DNA of 64,000 bases, taken from positions 62,001 through 126,000 of the forward strand of contig NZ_JAKRVY010000006.1 of assembly GCF_023638055.1 (NCBI RefSeq), read 5' to 3'. How positions within the stretch are numbered: the first letter of the stretch is position 1; the number at the start of each line of letters is the position of its first letter. The translations under genes and the position numbers were made by a program. The stretch is from Natranaeroarchaeum aerophilus (GTDB lineage Archaea; Halobacteriota; Halobacteria; Halobacteriales; Natronoarchaeaceae). Shown one piece after another: positions 23,542-32,088 of the stretch. The notes below the pieces were generated by a model. The model was not told the DNA's origin. It searched no databases and was given only the letters and a program-made list of their open reading frames with translations.

Positions 23542-25076
23542 CACGACTCCCCACCTCCGGCGTCGAGTTCCATCGCCGCCTGCTCGCCGAGTGCCTCGTC
23601 TACGGCCCTGACGAGCGCGCGTGCCTTGTCGAGCGTTTCGGCGTACTCCTGTTCGGGCTCCGAATCGTGTACGATTCCGGCACCGACCCGGAGATGGTAC
23701 TCGTCGACCTGCCGGACGAGCGTCCGAATGACGATGTTCAGCGTGGCCCGCCCGTCAAAGCCGAGGACGCCGATCGAGCCGGTATATGGCCCCCGTCGGG
23801 TCGCCTCGACCTCGTCGATCAGCTCCATGGTTCTGGGTTTCGGTGCGCCGGTGATCGTCCCGCCGGGGAAGACGGCGGCGATGGCGTCCGCGAGCGTGGC
23901 ATCTGCTTGCAACTTTGCACCGACGCGGGAGACGAGATGCATCACTTCGGAGTACCGGTCGACACGCCGGTACTCGGAGACGTCGACGCTGCCGTATTGA
24001 GCAACTTTTCCGAGGTCGTTGCGTTCCAGGTCGACCAGCATCGCGTGTTCTGCCCGCTCTTTCTCGTCGCCCGTGAGTTCGGCTTCGAGTGCTTCGTCCT
24101 CGGCCTCGGTCGCACCGCGCGGGCGCGTCCCGGCGATCGGTTCGGTCTCGATCCGGTCGCCCTCGCGCTCCAGCAGGAGTTCAGGGCTGGCGCTGACCAG
24201 ATCTGCGGCGGGAAACTCCAGCAGTGCGGAGTACGGTGCAGGGTTGACCGACCGGACGGCCGCGTACGTGTCGACCGGGTGGACCGCCGCGGGAGCGGTC
24301 AGACGTTGTGAAACGTTCGTCTGAAAGGTATCCCCGGCGCGGATATACTCCTTGATCGTCCGGACGCGGCCGGCGAACGCTTCCTGCCCACAATCGCTTG
24401 TGAACTCCGCAGTGTCGCCCGTGACTGGCGGCGAACCGACCGCTGGATCGCCCTTCAGGGCAGCAGTCGCAAGCGCGAGCGCTCGTTCCCGCCCCGTTTC
24501 GTACGCGCGGTCGGGATCGGCAGGATCTACCTGGGGGCAGGCGGTGATTCGAAGGGTCGTCTTGCCCGCTCTCGGCTCTTCCCACGCAGCAACCCTGTCG
24601 TAGACGCCAACTTGCAGATGCGGAAGCGAGCGATCGTCGACTGCCCTTTCGGGCAGGTCCTCGATCTCCCGGATCAGATCATAAGAGAACCAGCCGAACG
24701 CACCGCAGGGATACGGTACCGAACACTCGCCTCTCACGAGTGTCTCACCATCTAGTAGGCCCTGCAGAGCGGCAAGCGACGGGGATTCGTGGCCGGAGAC
24801 GCCGATCCCCCGGTCCCGGTTCGACTCGTCCCACATCGCGGCAGTGGGACGGGCCGTCATCGTTTCGACCGGATCGACGGCGAAGTATCCCCATCCCGGC
24901 TGACCGCCGGTCGTTTCGAGGATGACACCCCCTGGGCCATCCCGTGCCCGCCGATACGCCTCGAAGGGATCCTCGACCTCGACGCGGACCTCGACCGGGA
25001 TTCGCGTACCCGGATCGACATCCGTGGCCGTCGCTCGAAACTCCTTGCTGGTAGTTACGACCGACGGTGTGTCCAT
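23541..25076 (-). CDS. pabB: Aminodeoxychorismate synthase component I (chorismate-binding)
   Basis: A 511-residue member of the TrpE/PabB/MenF family. The C-terminal chorismate-binding domain shows [12 protein letters not shown], the [12 protein letters not shown] loop, [18 protein letters not shown] and [11 protein letters not shown]. It aminates chorismate with ammonia from the PabA subunit. The loop reads PIAGT, whereas E. coli PabB uses a lysine (PIKGT) that attacks chorismate; alanine here is TrpE-like. The operon with pabC still argues for p-aminobenzoate synthesis, but anthranilate synthase cannot be excluded. It is the first gene of the operon. Confidence 0.82.
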   Translation of the reverse strand: MDTPSVVTTSKEFRATATDVDPGTRIPVEVRVEVEDPFEAYRRARDGPGGVILETTGGQPGWGYFAVDPVETMTARPTAAMWDESNRDRGIGVSGHESPSLAALQGLLDGETLVRGECSVPYPCGAFGWFSYDLIREIEDLPERAVDDRSLPHLQVGVYDRVAAWEEPRAGKTTLRITACPQVDPADPDRAYETGRERALALATAALKGDPAVGSPPVTGDTAEFTSDCGQEAFAGRVRTIKEYIRAGDTFQTNVSQRLTAPAAVHPVDTYAAVRSVNPAPYSALLEFPAADLVSASPELLLEREGDRIETEPIAGTRPRGATEAEDEALEAELTGDEKERAEHAMLVDLERNDLGKVAQYGSVDVSEYRRVDRYSEVMHLVSRVGAKLQADATLADAIAAVFPGGTITGAPKPRTMELIDEVEATRRGPYTGSIGVLGFDGRATLNIVIRTLVRQVDEYHLRVGAGIVHDSEPEQEYAETLDKARALVRAVDEALGEQAAMELDAGGGES

Positions 25077-25127
25077 GCCTGCGGGAAGGGACGCGCCGAA
25101 TAATGGTCTTCCGGTTCGATCAATACC

Positions 25128-25730
25128 TTACCGGACTTTTGCCTGCTCGACCCAGTTTTCGACGCGGGACTCCGACAGATCGGTTTCGGCCGCAATCTCG
25201 GCCGCGTCGGCGTCGGCAAGGTCGGCGATCGACTCGATCCCCACATCCGCGAGTCGCTCTGCGTACGCGGGCCCGATTCCCTTGATATCTTCGAGTTCGT
25301 CTTTCTCGGTTGTCGGGTCCTCCGCTGTTTCGTCGTCTTCTGTGTCGTCGTCATCCGCAGCAACGTCTGCATCGTCTTCCGGATCGTCATCTTCCTCGAC
25401 TGCGTGTTCCGACTCGGTGTCCTCGGCGACATCGTCTTCTACGACTTCGTCGTCCGGTTCTGCTTCGTCGATCAGTTCGTCTTCGTCGACCGGTTCGTCC
25501 TCCGCGTCGGTCTCCTCTTCCGGTTCCCCGATTGCGTCGTCAGGTTCCTCGTCGGTGTCTTCTTCGGCGGTGTCCTCGTCCACATCCACGTCGCCGCCCG
25601 TTTCGGTGGCGTCTGCGTCGGGATCGTGTCCACCGACGTCTCGTTCGACCGTCACGCCAACGTCCTGGCGCTGCTTCTCGTCGGTGCTGCCGAGCCCGAG
25701 AAGCGACTTCAGCTTGTCCAACAGTGACAT
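25128..25730 (-). CDS. Acidic linker protein with C-terminal helix-hairpin-helix domain
   Basis: A 200-residue protein. A short N-terminal helix (MSLLDKLKSLLGLGS) is followed by about 115 residues made up mainly of Asp, Glu, Val and Thr. The C-terminal 50-60 residues form a double HhH domain (LEDIKGIGPAYAERLADVGI and IAAETDLSESRVENWV), as in the DNA-binding domains of topoisomerases and ligases. The N-terminal amphipathic helix could bind membrane or a partner. Related HhH proteins with acidic spacers are common in haloarchaea, with no defined role. Confidence 0.75.
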   Translation of the reverse strand: MSLLDKLKSLLGLGSTDEKQRQDVGVTVERDVGGHDPDADATETGGDVDVDEDTAEEDTDEEPDDAIGEPEEETDAEDEPVDEDELIDEAEPDDEVVEDDVAEDTESEHAVEEDDDPEDDADVAADDDDTEDDETAEDPTTEKDELEDIKGIGPAYAERLADVGIESIADLADADAAEIAAETDLSESRVENWVEQAKVR

Positions 25731-25784
25731 TGCAGGATACTTGATAGTCGTTATACTTAAACCCGTCCGACACCGGCTCGATCT

Positions 25785-26585
25785 TCACAGCGCTGCGCGG
25801 AGCGCCTCGTTCATCGCATCGACCGGGGCGTCCTGGCCGGTCCAGCGCTCGAACGCCTCGACGCCCTGATACAGCAGCATCCACGCGCCATCGATCGTCG
25901 TCGCTCCCTGTGCCGCCGCATCGCGCAGGAGCCGGGTTTCAAGCGGGCGGTAGACCGCGTCGAGAACCGCCAGATCACCGTGGAGGGCCTCGGCCGGAAC
26001 CGGGGTTGCATCCTCTTCCATACCGACGCTGGTCGCGTTGACCAGCACCGAGGCGTCCGCCAACAGTGCCTCCAGTGAATCGAGCCCGTGTCCCATCGCC
26101 TCAGGCACTACTGCGGCGAGGTCGTGCGCACTCGATTCCGTTCGGTTGGCGATATCAACAGATGCGCCAGCATCCGCGAGCATGAACGAGATCGCACGGC
26201 CCGCGCCGCCCGCACCGACGACCACTGCGGTCTCGCCGTCGAGAGAGACACCGTGGCGCTCGAAGGCACGTCGCGCGCCCGCCGCGTCCGTATTGTGGCC
26301 AGTCACCGTCTCGCCGGTAAAGTCGATCGTATTGACCGCGCCGATCCGGGACGCCATCTCGTCGACGTCGACGTGGTCCAGTACGTCCTGTTTGAACGGG
26401 ATCGTGACGTTCAGTCCGGAGATACCGAGCGCCTCCGCGCCATCGATCGCCCGACCGAGTTCTGCGGGCTCGGGCTCGAACGTAACGTATCGAGCGTCGA
26501 TACCGAGCGCTTCGTAGCCCGCCTCGTGCATGGGCGGGGACAGCGAGTGACCGACCGGGTTGCCGAGAAGTCCGTACACGTCCAT
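25785..26585 (-). CDS. aroE: Shikimate dehydrogenase
   Basis: A 266-residue AroE. It starts [20 protein letters not shown]; the catalytic lysine is in NVTIPFKQ and the aspartate in GHNTDAAG. The NADP-binding motif is [10 protein letters not shown]. It reduces 3-dehydroshikimate to shikimate, feeding chorismate to the pab operon about 0.7 kb downstream on the same strand. The frame begins nine codons upstream (26612), but ATG 26585 starts exactly at the conserved N-terminal strand. Confidence 0.95.
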   Translation of the reverse strand: MDVYGLLGNPVGHSLSPPMHEAGYEALGIDARYVTFEPEPAELGRAIDGAEALGISGLNVTIPFKQDVLDHVDVDEMASRIGAVNTIDFTGETVTGHNTDAAGARRAFERHGVSLDGETAVVVGAGGAGRAISFMLADAGASVDIANRTESSAHDLAAVVPEAMGHGLDSLEALLADASVLVNATSVGMEEDATPVPAEALHGDLAVLDAVYRPLETRLLRDAAAQGATTIDGAWMLLYQGVEAFERWTGQDAPVDAMNEALRAAL

Positions 26586-26701
26586 GGCCGTGAGAACCCA
26601 TTCCCGGGCCATAAGCGGTTCGGAGCGGGGTCGGATACGTCCGGAGCCAGGCCCTCACAGGTAACGATGCGCTTTACTCCCCTCGACCGTTCGTACGTAT
26701 C

Positions 26702-28078
26702 GTGATCGCGATCGTCGTCAGCAGGGCGGACTCCGCGTCCGAACAGATCTTCGAGCAGCTACTGGCAGCACGGGACTGGGACAGACGCGTCGACGAAGGC
26801 CGCGAGGACGCCGCTGGCGGCGGCGATGTCTTCCGAATCGATGGCTTCGAGCTTCGCACCTTCGACGACTGGCATCTCGAACTCGACGATGCCGCCGAGC
26901 CGTTTGAGGATCCGGACCTCCTCGTCTTTGCGTCCCGGCATTCTGGGGAAACAGGACCTCTGCTGACGGCTCATTTCACCGGGAACTTCGGCCCGGCCGA
27001 GTTCGGTGGTCAGGATCGCTCGCTTGCCCCCACCTGTCCGAACGCCCTCTCGACAATCCTCTCGGCGTTCGACGAACACGCTCCAGCCGACTACGACACC
27101 GGGATCGAGTGTACCCACCACGGTCCGACCGAGATCGACATCCCCTCCATGTTCGTCGAACTGGGAAGCGGCGAAGCGGAGTGGGCAGATTCCACAGCCG
27201 CGGCCGCCGTTGCGCGCTCGATCCTCGACCTCCGGGGCGTGGAGCCACATGCGAAGCGTCTGGAGGGTGATATCGGGGCACCGAACAGCGAACCGCCACG
27301 GCGACACCTCGTCGGGATCGGAGGCGGTCATTACGCGCCGCGATTCGAACGGCTTATCCGTGAAACCGACTGGCACGTCGGCCACATCGCTGCCGACTGG
27401 ACGCTCGATGAGCTCGGGTCCCCGGAGCGACACCGCGATGTCCTCGACGAAGCGTTCAGGCAAAGCGAGGGCGAGCTCGCGCTCGTCGCGGATACTGACC
27501 GCGATCTCGACGATGTCAGGCGGGAGCTCTCGGAATCGGGCTACCGGATCGTGAGCGAGACGTGGCTCCGGGAAGTCGACGACGTTCCACTCGCGCTTGC
27601 AGACGATCTCGAATCGGCGCTTTCCCCGATCGATGGCGGATTACGATTCGGAACGGTGCCTGACAACTGGGACGACTACACCATTCACGAGCTCCCGACT
27701 GGCCTGCTCGACGAGGCACAGGGGATCGCGTCCGAAACGGTACGGAGTGCAGTCGAGCGGACGACGCTGGCTTTCGAGACCGTCGAGAACGGCAACCGAG
27801 TCCGTGGTCGGGTGGCCGTCTCGGAGCCGTCCAACTACGATGTGCTCATCGACGCGCTCGTCGACGTGCTCGCAGAGGAGTACGAGACCGTTCGCCGTGA
27901 GAACGGGCAAATTATCGCGGAAACGACGGCGTTCGATCCCTCACTCGCCCGCGAGGCTGGCGTCCCCGATGGGCCAGCGTTCGGAAAACTCTCGAACGGC
28001 GAGCCGGTCTCGGTCGACGGGCGAACGATACACCCTGACGATGTCGAGTCGACGCGGACAGTGACGTTCCCCGCCTGA
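26702..28078 (+). CDS. dtdA: D-aminoacyl-tRNA deacylase (GEK1/DtdA type)
   Basis: A 458-residue protein of the archaeal-plant DtdA family. The two hallmark segments are HHGPTEIDIPSMFVELGS (near residues 138-155) and VGIGGGHYAPRF (about 201-212). It hydrolyses D-aminoacyl-tRNA to keep D-amino acids out of proteins. The start is a GTG at 26702, encoding MIAIVVSRADSAS, and aligns with the family N-terminus. The C-terminal 170 residues are an extension seen in halophilic members, of unclear role. Confidence 0.92.
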   Translation: MIAIVVSRADSASEQIFEQLLAARDWDRRVDEGREDAAGGGDVFRIDGFELRTFDDWHLELDDAAEPFEDPDLLVFASRHSGETGPLLTAHFTGNFGPAEFGGQDRSLAPTCPNALSTILSAFDEHAPADYDTGIECTHHGPTEIDIPSMFVELGSGEAEWADSTAAAAVARSILDLRGVEPHAKRLEGDIGAPNSEPPRRHLVGIGGGHYAPRFERLIRETDWHVGHIAADWTLDELGSPERHRDVLDEAFRQSEGELALVADTDRDLDDVRRELSESGYRIVSETWLREVDDVPLALADDLESALSPIDGGLRFGTVPDNWDDYTIHELPTGLLDEAQGIASETVRSAVERTTLAFETVENGNRVRGRVAVSEPSNYDVLIDALVDVLAEEYETVRRENGQIIAETTAFDPSLAREAGVPDGPAFGKLSNGEPVSVDGRTIHPDDVESTRTVTFPA

Positions 28079-28126
28079 ACCACCGCCGCCGAAAACGGTT
28101 TTTCCCTGACGCCCCAAGGAGTTGAT

Positions 28127-28285
28127 ATGCCACCGACTCTGGAAGTCGAATGTACGAGCGATGAGTGCGAGATTGATATGCTGGAGTTACACTACACCTA
28201 CGATATGCCCGATGACGTGGGAGTCGACGACTTCGTCTGTCCGTACTGTCAGCGTTCGTCCGTACTCGAGGAGATCGTCGTATGA
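28127..28285 (+). CDS. 52-residue zinc-ribbon-like protein
   Basis: A 52-codon ORF starting MPPTLEVECT and ending LEEIVV. It has cysteines at positions 9, 14, 38 and 41 (Cx4C and CPYC), a likely single zinc site. A clear Shine-Dalgarno-like AAGGAG lies a few bases before the ATG, which is uncommon here and supports translation. The stop overlaps the start of the Hsp20-like gene (ATGA at 28282-28285), so the two are translationally coupled. The function is unknown; the coupling suggests a chaperone-related partner. Confidence 0.75.
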   Translation: MPPTLEVECTSDECEIDMLELHYTYDMPDDVGVDDFVCPYCQRSSVLEEIVV

Positions 28286-28701
28286 CGCTCCGGGAGATCG
28301 GGCGCTCAGTCAGTAATACGCTCCTTCGCGGCGTCGGACGTGTCTCCAGTAATGTACAGGAGAGCAAGGCGATCCCGGTTGACCTGCTCGAAAGCGACGA
28401 CGCCATTCTGGCTGTGTTCGATGCACCCGGAACTGCCCGGGACGACGTTCAGGTGCGGTTCAGCGAAGGAAGCCTCCATGTCCGTATCGACCGGTTCCGT
28501 GAGGGGCACGACGGGTTCGAGACAGTGTTTCCCGGCCGCGGACTCGCGCTCACGGGCGAAGTAGAGCTTCCGTCCGACGCCGAGGTAGACCCGAATGCAG
28601 CAACCGCAACGATCAGCGGGAACGGCACCCTGGAGATCCACGTCCCGAAAGCCGACGCAACTGACGACACACAGGACGACGATATCGACGTCGAAGCGTA
28701 G
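28282..28701 (+). CDS. Hsp20/alpha-crystallin-like protein
   Basis: A 139-residue protein with an alpha-crystallin-type core: DAILAVFDAPGTARDDVQVR begins the domain, followed by EGSLHVRID, and it ends NGTLEIHVPKAD, the equivalent of the conserved GVL-type edge motif. The N-terminal 35 residues are basic and the last 15 acidic. It would act as an ATP-independent holdase or, less likely, a gas-vesicle-type Hsp20 homologue. No gvp genes are nearby. Its start overlaps the upstream small zinc protein. Confidence 0.82.
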   Translation: MTLREIGRSVSNTLLRGVGRVSSNVQESKAIPVDLLESDDAILAVFDAPGTARDDVQVRFSEGSLHVRIDRFREGHDGFETVFPGRGLALTGEVELPSDAEVDPNAATATISGNGTLEIHVPKADATDDTQDDDIDVEA

Positions 28702-28755
28702 TACCGGTCACGGCGATGGCCGGAGATTCAAGGCCGTCCCACCCCAAGAGAGGGT

Positions 28756-29946
28756 ATGCGAAGTTTCCGGATCGGTACCGCATTCGGTATCCCGATCAAG
28801 CTCGATCTCACCTTTTTGCTAGTACTACCGCTGTTCGCGTATCTGATCGGGTCTCAGATCACGGCTACCACGGAGTTGCTCAACGATGCAATCGCGGCGG
28901 GGATCGAAGTCGACGCGATCACCACCGGGCTGACACCGTGGATCCTGGGATTTACTGCAGCGGTCGGGCTGTTTGTCGGCATTCTGTTGCACGAACTCGG
29001 CCACTCTTTTGTCGCGATGCGATACGGCTACCCCATTGACTCGATCACCCTCTGGATTTTCGGCGGCATCGCCGCGCTCTCGGAGATGCCCGAAGACTGG
29101 CGACAGGAGTTCAATATCGCTATCGCGGGGCCGATCGTCAGCGTACTCGTCGGCCTCGTCTGCTACGGTCTGTTCGTCGGTGTCCTGCTCGTCGACCCGT
29201 TCGAATCCACACCTGTCGTGTCCTTCGGAACGCTGTTCGTACTCGGCTATCTCGCCGTCCTGAATGTCGTCCTCGCCGTCTTCAACATGATACCGGCGTT
29301 CCCGATGGACGGAGGACGGATTCTCCGGGCGTTTCTCGCCAGAAACCGACCGTACGCCCGCGCCACCGAGACGGCCGCCGAGGTCGGGAAGTTCTTCGCC
29401 GTGCTGCTGGGGCTGTTCGGTCTGTTTTCGTTCAACATCATCATGATTGGTGTCGCCTTCTTCGTCTACATCGCGGCGTCGACGGAGGCGAGGCAAGTGC
29501 TGACGAAGGCCGCACTCGAAGGCGTGACCGTCGCGGACGTGATGACGCCCGCAGAACGACTCCACACCGTCCCGCCGGAGATGGCGGTCTCCGAACTACT
29601 TCAGAAGATGTTCACACAACGTCATACCGGATACCCAGTAATGTCCAATGGGCGGCCTGTCGGTGTCGTCACGCTCGACGACGCCAGAGAGGTCCAGCCC
29701 GTCGAACGGGACGCATACACCGTCGATGACATCATGACACGTGACCTCCGAACGATTTCGCCCGATGCCGACGCCATGGAAGCGATCACGACCATCCAGC
29801 AGGAAGATATCGGCCGACTCCTTGTCGTCGACGAGTTCGGAACCGTTGTGGGGCTGGTCTCGCGCACCGACCTGATGACTGCGCTGGATGTCATTCGGTC
29901 GTCCGGTGTGGAGTCACTCGGGGACCAGACCGAGCCGGTCCGATAA
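28756..29946 (+). CDS. Site-2 protease family membrane metalloprotease with CBS pair
   Basis: A 396-residue M50-type intramembrane protease. The HELGH motif (79-83) lies in a membrane helix, and the third zinc ligand is in NMIPAFPMDGGRILRA (about residues 180-195). Six membrane segments precede a cytosolic tail with two CBS domains (about 255-375; TVADVMTPAERLHTV and TVDDIMTRDLRTI). The CBS pair probably binds adenine nucleotides and gates the protease. The N-terminus MRSFRIGTAFGIPIKLD is typical of the archaeal group. The substrate is unknown. Confidence 0.93.
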   Translation: MRSFRIGTAFGIPIKLDLTFLLVLPLFAYLIGSQITATTELLNDAIAAGIEVDAITTGLTPWILGFTAAVGLFVGILLHELGHSFVAMRYGYPIDSITLWIFGGIAALSEMPEDWRQEFNIAIAGPIVSVLVGLVCYGLFVGVLLVDPFESTPVVSFGTLFVLGYLAVLNVVLAVFNMIPAFPMDGGRILRAFLARNRPYARATETAAEVGKFFAVLLGLFGLFSFNIIMIGVAFFVYIAASTEARQVLTKAALEGVTVADVMTPAERLHTVPPEMAVSELLQKMFTQRHTGYPVMSNGRPVGVVTLDDAREVQPVERDAYTVDDIMTRDLRTISPDADAMEAITTIQQEDIGRLLVVDEFGTVVGLVSRTDLMTALDVIRSSGVESLGDQTEPVR

Positions 29947-29952
29947 CCCCGG

Positions 29953-31095
29953 TCACGACCGTTTGACCACGTCTCTGATGACGCTCTGGACAAGCCGCTC
30001 GTCCGCTAGCTCGATGACCTGTGCGGAGATCTCGACCGGGATCCGCTCGCCGTCCGCCCGCTCGATGTATATCTGTGAGCCGTCGACGTGACGGTTGACC
30101 AGTCCCGACCCGCTATTCAGACGCTCACGGAAGAGCGATTCGTACAGCTCTCTGTCCTCTTCTGGATGGATCTTGCTATGATGCTCTCCGGACAGCTCGT
30201 CGGTAGAGTAGCCGATCATGCTCTCTGCAGCCTGATTCGCCTCCACGATCTCACCTGTCTCCGCATCAGTTACCAGGATCGCGGTCGGAGCTGTATCGAC
30301 GAGTGCATGATATCGCTTTCGAGACCGCTCCAGCGACTTCTCGCGCTCTTTCCGCTCCGTGATATCACGGAAGTAGACCGAGAGCCCGTCGATATCCGGG
30401 TAGATCCTCGCTTCGATCCACGCGTCGAGTATGTCGTAGTGCTCCTCAACGGTGAACGCCTCCTTTTCCGCGAGGACGTCCGTCGCCGCGTCGTAGAACT
30501 CGGTCTCTTCGATCCCTGGGAACACGTCCGCAATGGACTGACCGAGCAGCTCCTTGCGGTCCCTGTCGAGCAACTCGCTGGCATGGCTGTTCATATACGT
30601 TAGCCGCCACTCCGTATCCAGCGCGACGAAGCCGTCATCGATCCGTTCATAGACGCGTCGAATCCGCCGGTTACGCGCTCGCTTTGCCGCTTCGGTCCGG
30701 CGCTGCTCGACGACGTTTCGGATCCGGTGAGCCAACAGATCGTAGTGTTCGCTCCCGGCTTCCTTCCTGATGTAATCGGTGACGCCCGCCGTAATCGCCC
30801 GACTGGCAACCGTCTCGTCACCCTTCCCAGTCATCAGGATGAACGGGAGCTCCGGCGAATCCTCCCGAACGGCCTGCAAGAACTCGATTCCGTCGCGTTC
30901 CGGCATCTGATAATCACTGACGATACAGTCGATATCGTTTTCAGCTAACAGCCGCTCGCCCGCGTCAGCGCTCGTTGCAGTCGTGACCGCGAGATCGTCG
31001 AACTCGTCTTCGAGAAACATCTCCGCCAACTCGCCAAACCGGGGATTGTCATCGACGATGAGAACCTCGATAGAGGAGCGGGATCCAGTAGCCAT
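29953..31095 (-). CDS. Response regulator with two PAS domains (REC-PAS-PAS)
   Basis: A 380-residue cytosolic signalling protein. The N-terminal receiver domain has the acidic pair in LIVDD (about 12-16), the phosphoacceptor Asp61 in IVSDYQMPERDG and the Lys in MTGKG. PAS domain 1 covers about 145-250 (GFVALDTEWRLTYMN) and PAS domain 2 about 262-378 (ILVTDAETGEIVEANQ). There is no histidine-kinase, cyclase or HTH output domain, so it probably works by protein-protein contact. The stop lies 6 nt from the convergent protease gene. Confidence 0.92.
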   Translation of the reverse strand: MATGSRSSIEVLIVDDNPRFGELAEMFLEDEFDDLAVTTATSADAGERLLAENDIDCIVSDYQMPERDGIEFLQAVREDSPELPFILMTGKGDETVASRAITAGVTDYIRKEAGSEHYDLLAHRIRNVVEQRRTEAAKRARNRRIRRVYERIDDGFVALDTEWRLTYMNSHASELLDRDRKELLGQSIADVFPGIEETEFYDAATDVLAEKEAFTVEEHYDILDAWIEARIYPDIDGLSVYFRDITERKEREKSLERSRKRYHALVDTAPTAILVTDAETGEIVEANQAAESMIGYSTDELSGEHHSKIHPEEDRELYESLFRERLNSGSGLVNRHVDGSQIYIERADGERIPVEISAQVIELADERLVQSVIRDVVKRS

Positions 31096-31180
31096 TATCC
31101 CGTGTCGTTGGGCCGCCAGTATAATCGTTGCGGCGCGGGCGGTGCTTTTCTGGTCACAGCACTGGTACGGGGGGTTCAGA

Positions 31181-31240
31181 TGCGAGATTGAACCTGACTG
31201 CGAGACTCACTCCGTTCGACTCGCGTGGTTCAATCTCGCA
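31181..31240. repeat. 14-bp perfect inverted repeat made from a tRNA T-arm-like sequence
   Basis: The left arm TGCGAGATTGAACC (31181-31194) and its exact complement (31227-31240) flank a 32-nt loop. The arm equals the tRNA-His T-arm region with one A deleted. The loop has CTCACTCCGTTCG, a motif also found at the tRNA-Met locus. Confidence 0.6.
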
Positions 31241-31329
31241 CGTCACACCGTCCGCTCCTCACGTCCGTTTTCGGTGGTGGCAAGCCACCACTACGTCTCG
31301 TTCGCTCTCTCACGAGACCGTCGCAGGAA

Positions 31330-31393
31330 GGTCCAGGTGCGAGAATTGAACCCCGGTCGTTCCGCTCCACTCCCTGCTTCAATTCTCTTGGAC
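31330..31393. repeat. 24-nt copy of the tRNA-His 3' end plus a degenerate inverted copy
   Basis: Bases 31330-31353 are identical to 31430-31453, which are the 3' acceptor strand and T-arm of tRNA-His plus one flanking base. The offset is exactly 100 bp. A degenerate inverted copy (TTCAATTCTC and TTGGAC, 31378-31393) follows, so the element can form a hairpin. Confidence 0.65.
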
Positions 31394-31430
31394 GGACTTT
31401 ACGCTGGTCACGTCCGTTCCCAGCGAAAAG

Positions 31431-31504
31431 GTCCAGGTGCGAGAATTGAACCCGCGTCTCAGCCTCCACAAGGCTGAAGGATAGTCCACTACCCCAACCC
31501 GGAC
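31431..31504 (-). tRNA. tRNA-His (GTG)
   Basis: A 74-nt intronless tRNA including the extra G-1, which pairs with C73, the identity element of tRNA-His. All stems form: acceptor TCCGGGT/ACCTGGA with one G-T wobble, anticodon stem CAGCC/GGCTG around loop TTGTGGA, and T-stem GCGGG/CTCGC with loop TTCAATT. No CCA is encoded. Confidence 0.94.
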
Positions 31505-31530
31505 ACGTACCTCGAAATAGTCTATGCTCC

Positions 31531-31541
31531 GTTAAAATAGG
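31531..31541 (-). promoter_or_regulatory. TATA box of tRNA-His
   Basis: On the minus strand the element reads CCTATTTTAAC and lies 27-37 nt before the tRNA 5' end at 31504. Confidence 0.55.
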
Positions 31542-31632
31542 TTACGCCTCGGGGGCGCTACGCGAGGTGTTCACACGCCTCTGTGGGAGATCGGGAGTCT
31601 TTTGCCCCACAGCGGCGTAGAAGAATCCAACT

Positions 31633-32088
31633 GTGGCGATCACGGACAAGATCTACGTCAAGAACCACCGGCAGCTCAGCTCCCAGCTCGACACAAACAT
31701 TCCGAAGGGGGCGTTCAAGGGGGCGACGCTCGATATCCTCTTTCAGGGCGGTGGGCTCGAACAACTCGACGACGCGACGCGGGATCGCGTGCTCGAGTTC
31801 GCCGAGGACTTTCTGGACTGTGACTGCGATAACAACCCCTACTGTGGCTGTCCCGAGCGGAAGTTCATCCGCTACCTGCTCGAACTCCGGGCGGAGGGCC
31901 TCGGGCCGGACGCCATCGTGGACGTGATGAGCGACGACTACATGCTGTATGCCTATCCGGGCGATATCCTCTCCTTTCTCGACCAGGGCGTCCGGACGCT
32001 CGAAGCGACCGAGGAGCTGGCGAAGGTCGATGGCAACCGTGAGGCACAGGAGGCCGCCCGGACGGCAAAACGGGAACTGTCGCGCTAA
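31633..32088 (+). CDS. Cysteine-rich haloarchaeal protein (DUF5814-like)
   Basis: A 151-residue soluble protein starting with a GTG (MAITDKIYVKNHRQLSSQL). A central CDCDNNPYCGCPE cluster (about residues 58-70) has four cysteines within 11 residues, which could hold zinc or an Fe-S cluster. The rest is helical. I link the N-terminal sequence to a conserved haloarchaeal family (DUF5814, from memory). No function is known. Its end overlaps the convergent RHH gene by 4 nt. Confidence 0.7.
   Translation: MAITDKIYVKNHRQLSSQLDTNIPKGAFKGATLDILFQGGGLEQLDDATRDRVLEFAEDFLDCDCDNNPYCGCPERKFIRYLLELRAEGLGPDAIVDVMSDDYMLYAYPGDILSFLDQGVRTLEATEELAKVDGNREAQEAARTAKRELSR

Larger units (their letters stand above)
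31096..31430. other. Palindrome-rich intergenic region between the response regulator and tRNA-His
   Basis: This 335-nt gene-free stretch is nearly all short inverted repeats. Besides the two tRNA-derived elements listed separately, it contains GTGGTGGC-AA-GCCACCAC (about 31275-31292) and GTCTCGT/ACGAGAC (about 31295-31318). No protein-coding signal is convincing. Confidence 0.6.

Noticed and set aside
31096-31430. Possible CRISPR array
   Set aside because: Only two to three tRNA-derived repeats occur, of unequal form and orientation, without regular spacers or cas genes.
31128-31477. Several overlapping small ORFs with repeated RCEN-like peptides
   Set aside because: The repeated peptide is the translation of the duplicated tRNA-His 3' end. 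The region is palindromic spacer, not coding.
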